A DNA stretch of 8,448 nucleotides from contig JANNYA010000063.1 of assembly GCA_031409855.1 (NCBI GenBank), forward strand, positions 1 through 8,448, written 5' to 3'. This document shows positions 7,069-8,448 of this stretch, piece by piece; the stretch's first letter is position 1, and each line of letters begins with the position of its first letter. The DNA is from JANNYA01 sp031409855. GTDB lineage: Bacteria; Pseudomonadota; Gammaproteobacteria; Xanthomonadales; SZUA-5. The position numbers were made by a program, and so were the translations under genes. Below the pieces are notes generated by a model. The model was not told where the DNA came from and searched no databases. It was given only the letters and a program-made list of their open reading frames with translations.

Positions 7069-7074
7069 GAAGGA
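7069..7074 (+). promoter_or_regulatory. Ribosome binding site of the thiolase gene
   Basis: GAAGGA lies six bases before ATG 7081 and fixes that start. It is stronger than the GAGA site of the gene upstream. No terminator or promoter is evident in the 53-base gap, so the thiolase is translated from the same transcript. Confidence 0.75.
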
Positions 7075-7080
7075 ATCAAC

Positions 7081-8259
7081 ATGACAGACGCCGTTATTGT
7101 TTCAACCGCCCGCACGCCGCTGGGAAAATCCTGGCGCGGCAGTTTCAACATGACGCACGGTGCAACGCTTGCCGGTCACGCCATCGAACACGCCGTCAAA
7201 CGCGCAGGCATTGATCCGGCCGAAGTCGAGGACGTGGTGATGGGCTGTGCGCTGCCGCAGGGCGCAACCGGCCTCAATATCGGCCGTTACGCCGCGATGC
7301 GCGCCGGACTACCGGTGACAGCCGGTGGCACCACCATCGACCGCCAGTGTGCGTCCGGATTGCAGGCCATTGCCATTGCCGCCCAGCGCATCATTACCGA
7401 CAAGGTGCCGGTGATGGTCGCCGGTGGCGTCGAGTCAATCTCGTGTGTGCAAGCCAATATCAACATGCACTACTTGAAGGACGAGTGGATGGTCGAGCAT
7501 CGCCCTGACTTTTTCCTCAACATGCTGGAGACGGCGGAAATTGTCGCCAAGCGTTACGGCGTGCCCAAAGAATTGCAGGATGCCTATGGCGTGCGTAGCC
7601 AACAGCGCGCCGCGGCGGCGCGTGCGGCCGGGTTATTCAACGATGAAATCGCACCCATCACCGTCACCATGGGCGCACCCGACCCCAAAACCGGCGCGCT
7701 CGGCACCATACAGGTTACCGCCAGTGAAGACGAGGGCATTCGTGCCGACACCACGCTCGAAGGCGTCGCAAAGATTCGCTCGGCGATGCCGGGTGGCGTG
7801 ATCACCGCCGGTAACGCCAGCCAGTTTTCCGATGGCGCGGCGGCGTGTGTGGTGATGAATGCAAAGCTTGCCGAGCAACGCGGCATTGCCCCGCTCGGTA
7901 TTTTTCGCGGCTTTGCCACCGCCGGCTGCGAGCCCGATGAAATGGGTATCGGCCCGGTGTTCGCCATTCCACGGCTGCTCGAACGCAGTGGCGTAAAGAT
8001 GGACGACATCGGCCTGTGGGAGTTAAACGAGGCGTTTGCGGTGCAGGTGATCTACTGCCGCGACAAGTTGGGCATTCCCGACGAGCGCCTCAACGTCAAT
8101 GGTGGCGCGATCGCCATCGGCCACCCCTACGGTATGTCGGGTGCACGGATGGTTGGTCACGCGCTGATCGAGGGTAAACGCCGTGGCGTGAAATATGTGG
8201 TGGTGACAATGTGTATCGGCGGCGGGATGGGCGCGGCGGGTTTGTTTGAAGTTTGTTAG
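7081..8259 (+). CDS. Acetyl-CoA C-acyltransferase (beta-ketothiolase, FadA-like)
   Basis: This thiolase cleaves 3-ketoacyl-CoA with CoA to acetyl-CoA and a shortened acyl-CoA, the last step of the beta-oxidation round begun by the neighbouring fusion enzyme. It has 392 residues, normal for the family. The N-terminal thiolase half carries the nucleophile Cys90 in DRQCASGLQA (87-96) and GGVESIS (115-121). The C-terminal half has NEAFA (316-320), GHPYGMSGAR with His348 (347-356), and CIGGGMGAA with the acid/base Cys378 (378-386). All catalytic residues are present. The GHPYG and GGVES variants differ from the more usual GHPIG/GHPLG and GGMES and suggest a distinct thiolase clade. Degradative thiolase is favoured over biosynthetic acetyl-CoA acetyltransferase because of the operon partner, but chain-length preference cannot be read from sequence. 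The protein is cytoplasmic and probably forms a complex with the upstream enzyme. Confidence 0.95.
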   Translation: MTDAVIVSTARTPLGKSWRGSFNMTHGATLAGHAIEHAVKRAGIDPAEVEDVVMGCALPQGATGLNIGRYAAMRAGLPVTAGGTTIDRQCASGLQAIAIAAQRIITDKVPVMVAGGVESISCVQANINMHYLKDEWMVEHRPDFFLNMLETAEIVAKRYGVPKELQDAYGVRSQQRAAAARAAGLFNDEIAPITVTMGAPDPKTGALGTIQVTASEDEGIRADTTLEGVAKIRSAMPGGVITAGNASQFSDGAAACVVMNAKLAEQRGIAPLGIFRGFATAGCEPDEMGIGPVFAIPRLLERSGVKMDDIGLWELNEAFAVQVIYCRDKLGIPDERLNVNGGAIAIGHPYGMSGARMVGHALIEGKRRGVKYVVVTMCIGGGMGAAGLFEVC

Positions 8260-8393
8260 GGGTTGCCGGGATCTGCCGGTCTTATCGCTCGGTGGACGTT
8301 CGGGTAGCCGTCATCCCAGCGCAGCAACCGTGTCAAGCGGAAGGCTGAATTTTCCATGTTTGATCGTTTTTTAGCATTGCATTCAGAATCGTC

Positions 8394-8398
8394 AGGAG
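8394..8398 (+). promoter_or_regulatory. Ribosome binding site of the gene leaving the window
   Basis: AGGAG sits seven bases before ATG 8406, a near-ideal Shine-Dalgarno and spacing. It is the main support for a real gene starting at 8406. The 146-base gap after the thiolase shows no clear hairpin terminator, so read-through is possible. Confidence 0.6.
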
Positions 8399-8405
8399 CT
8401 TTCGC

Positions 8406-8448
8406 ATGCAGGCCGTGATGGCAAGCTTTGACGGCTTACCAGCCGTCT
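8406..8448 (+). CDS. Start of an unidentified protein, cut by the window edge
   Basis: Only about 14 residues are visible, beginning M-Q-A-V-M-A-S-F-D-G-L-P-A-V, and the frame is still open at the window end. The strong AGGAG site supports ATG 8406; a second in-frame ATG lies at 8418. The fragment is too short for me to recognise a family. Its position on the same strand after a beta-oxidation pair makes a fatty-acid-related function possible, but nothing in the residues shows it. Confidence 0.5.
   Translation, partial: MQAVMASFDGLPAV

Noticed and set aside
8261..8329. GGTTGC ... GCAACC as a terminator after the thiolase
   Set aside because: The 6-bp arms are 57 bases apart and no T-run follows.
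8360..8389. TTGATC / CAGAAT as a promoter for the last gene
   Set aside because: Each box matches at only four positions with an 18-base gap, and the start point would fall on the ribosome binding site.
8356..8418. Short frame beginning M-F-D-R-F-L-A-L-H
   Set aside because: Only 20 codons, no ribosome binding site, and it overlaps the better-supported start at 8406.

Overview
The window comes from a bacterium, most likely a Pseudomonadota (beta- or gammaproteobacterial type). The reasons are a SoxB-type thiosulfate-oxidation protein with a twin-arginine leader, a fused hydratase/dehydrogenase next to a thiolase, and a tRNA-Ser(GCT)/tRNA-Arg(ACG) pair with genome-encoded CCA ends. This placement is inference; no rRNA or species-specific marker is present. 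Every supported gene is on the + strand.

Left block (1-4233): the 3' end of a GlcG/HbpS-type (DUF336) gene, a complete soxB (Tat-exported thiosulfohydrolase), and a secreted prolyl-oligopeptidase-family (S9A) peptidase. They are tightly spaced and probably cotranscribed from a promoter left of the window. SoxB marks the tail of a periplasmic sulfur-oxidation locus. The peptidase has no known role in that pathway and may simply sit beside it.

Middle (4234-4915): a stable-RNA unit. A good sigma70 promoter with a GC-rich discriminator precedes tRNA-Ser(GCT), an extended -10 box lies between the tRNAs, then comes tRNA-Arg(ACG) and a textbook Rho-independent terminator. The next part is the control region of the right-hand operon. 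It holds a 15-bp palindrome containing a -35-like TTGACG, and two near-identical 17-bp copies of a palindromic operator-like element 24 bp apart.

Right block (4916-8259): a beta-oxidation operon. It encodes a fused enoyl-CoA hydratase/3-hydroxyacyl-CoA dehydrogenase and an acetyl-CoA acyltransferase, which together carry out the last three steps of a beta-oxidation round. A further gene with a strong ribosome binding site begins at 8406 and runs off the window.

The left and right blocks differ visibly in base composition and leucine codon choice, with the tRNA pair at the junction. No integrase, insertion sequence, CRISPR array or clear novel system is visible. The least explained element is the duplicated palindrome upstream of the beta-oxidation operon.
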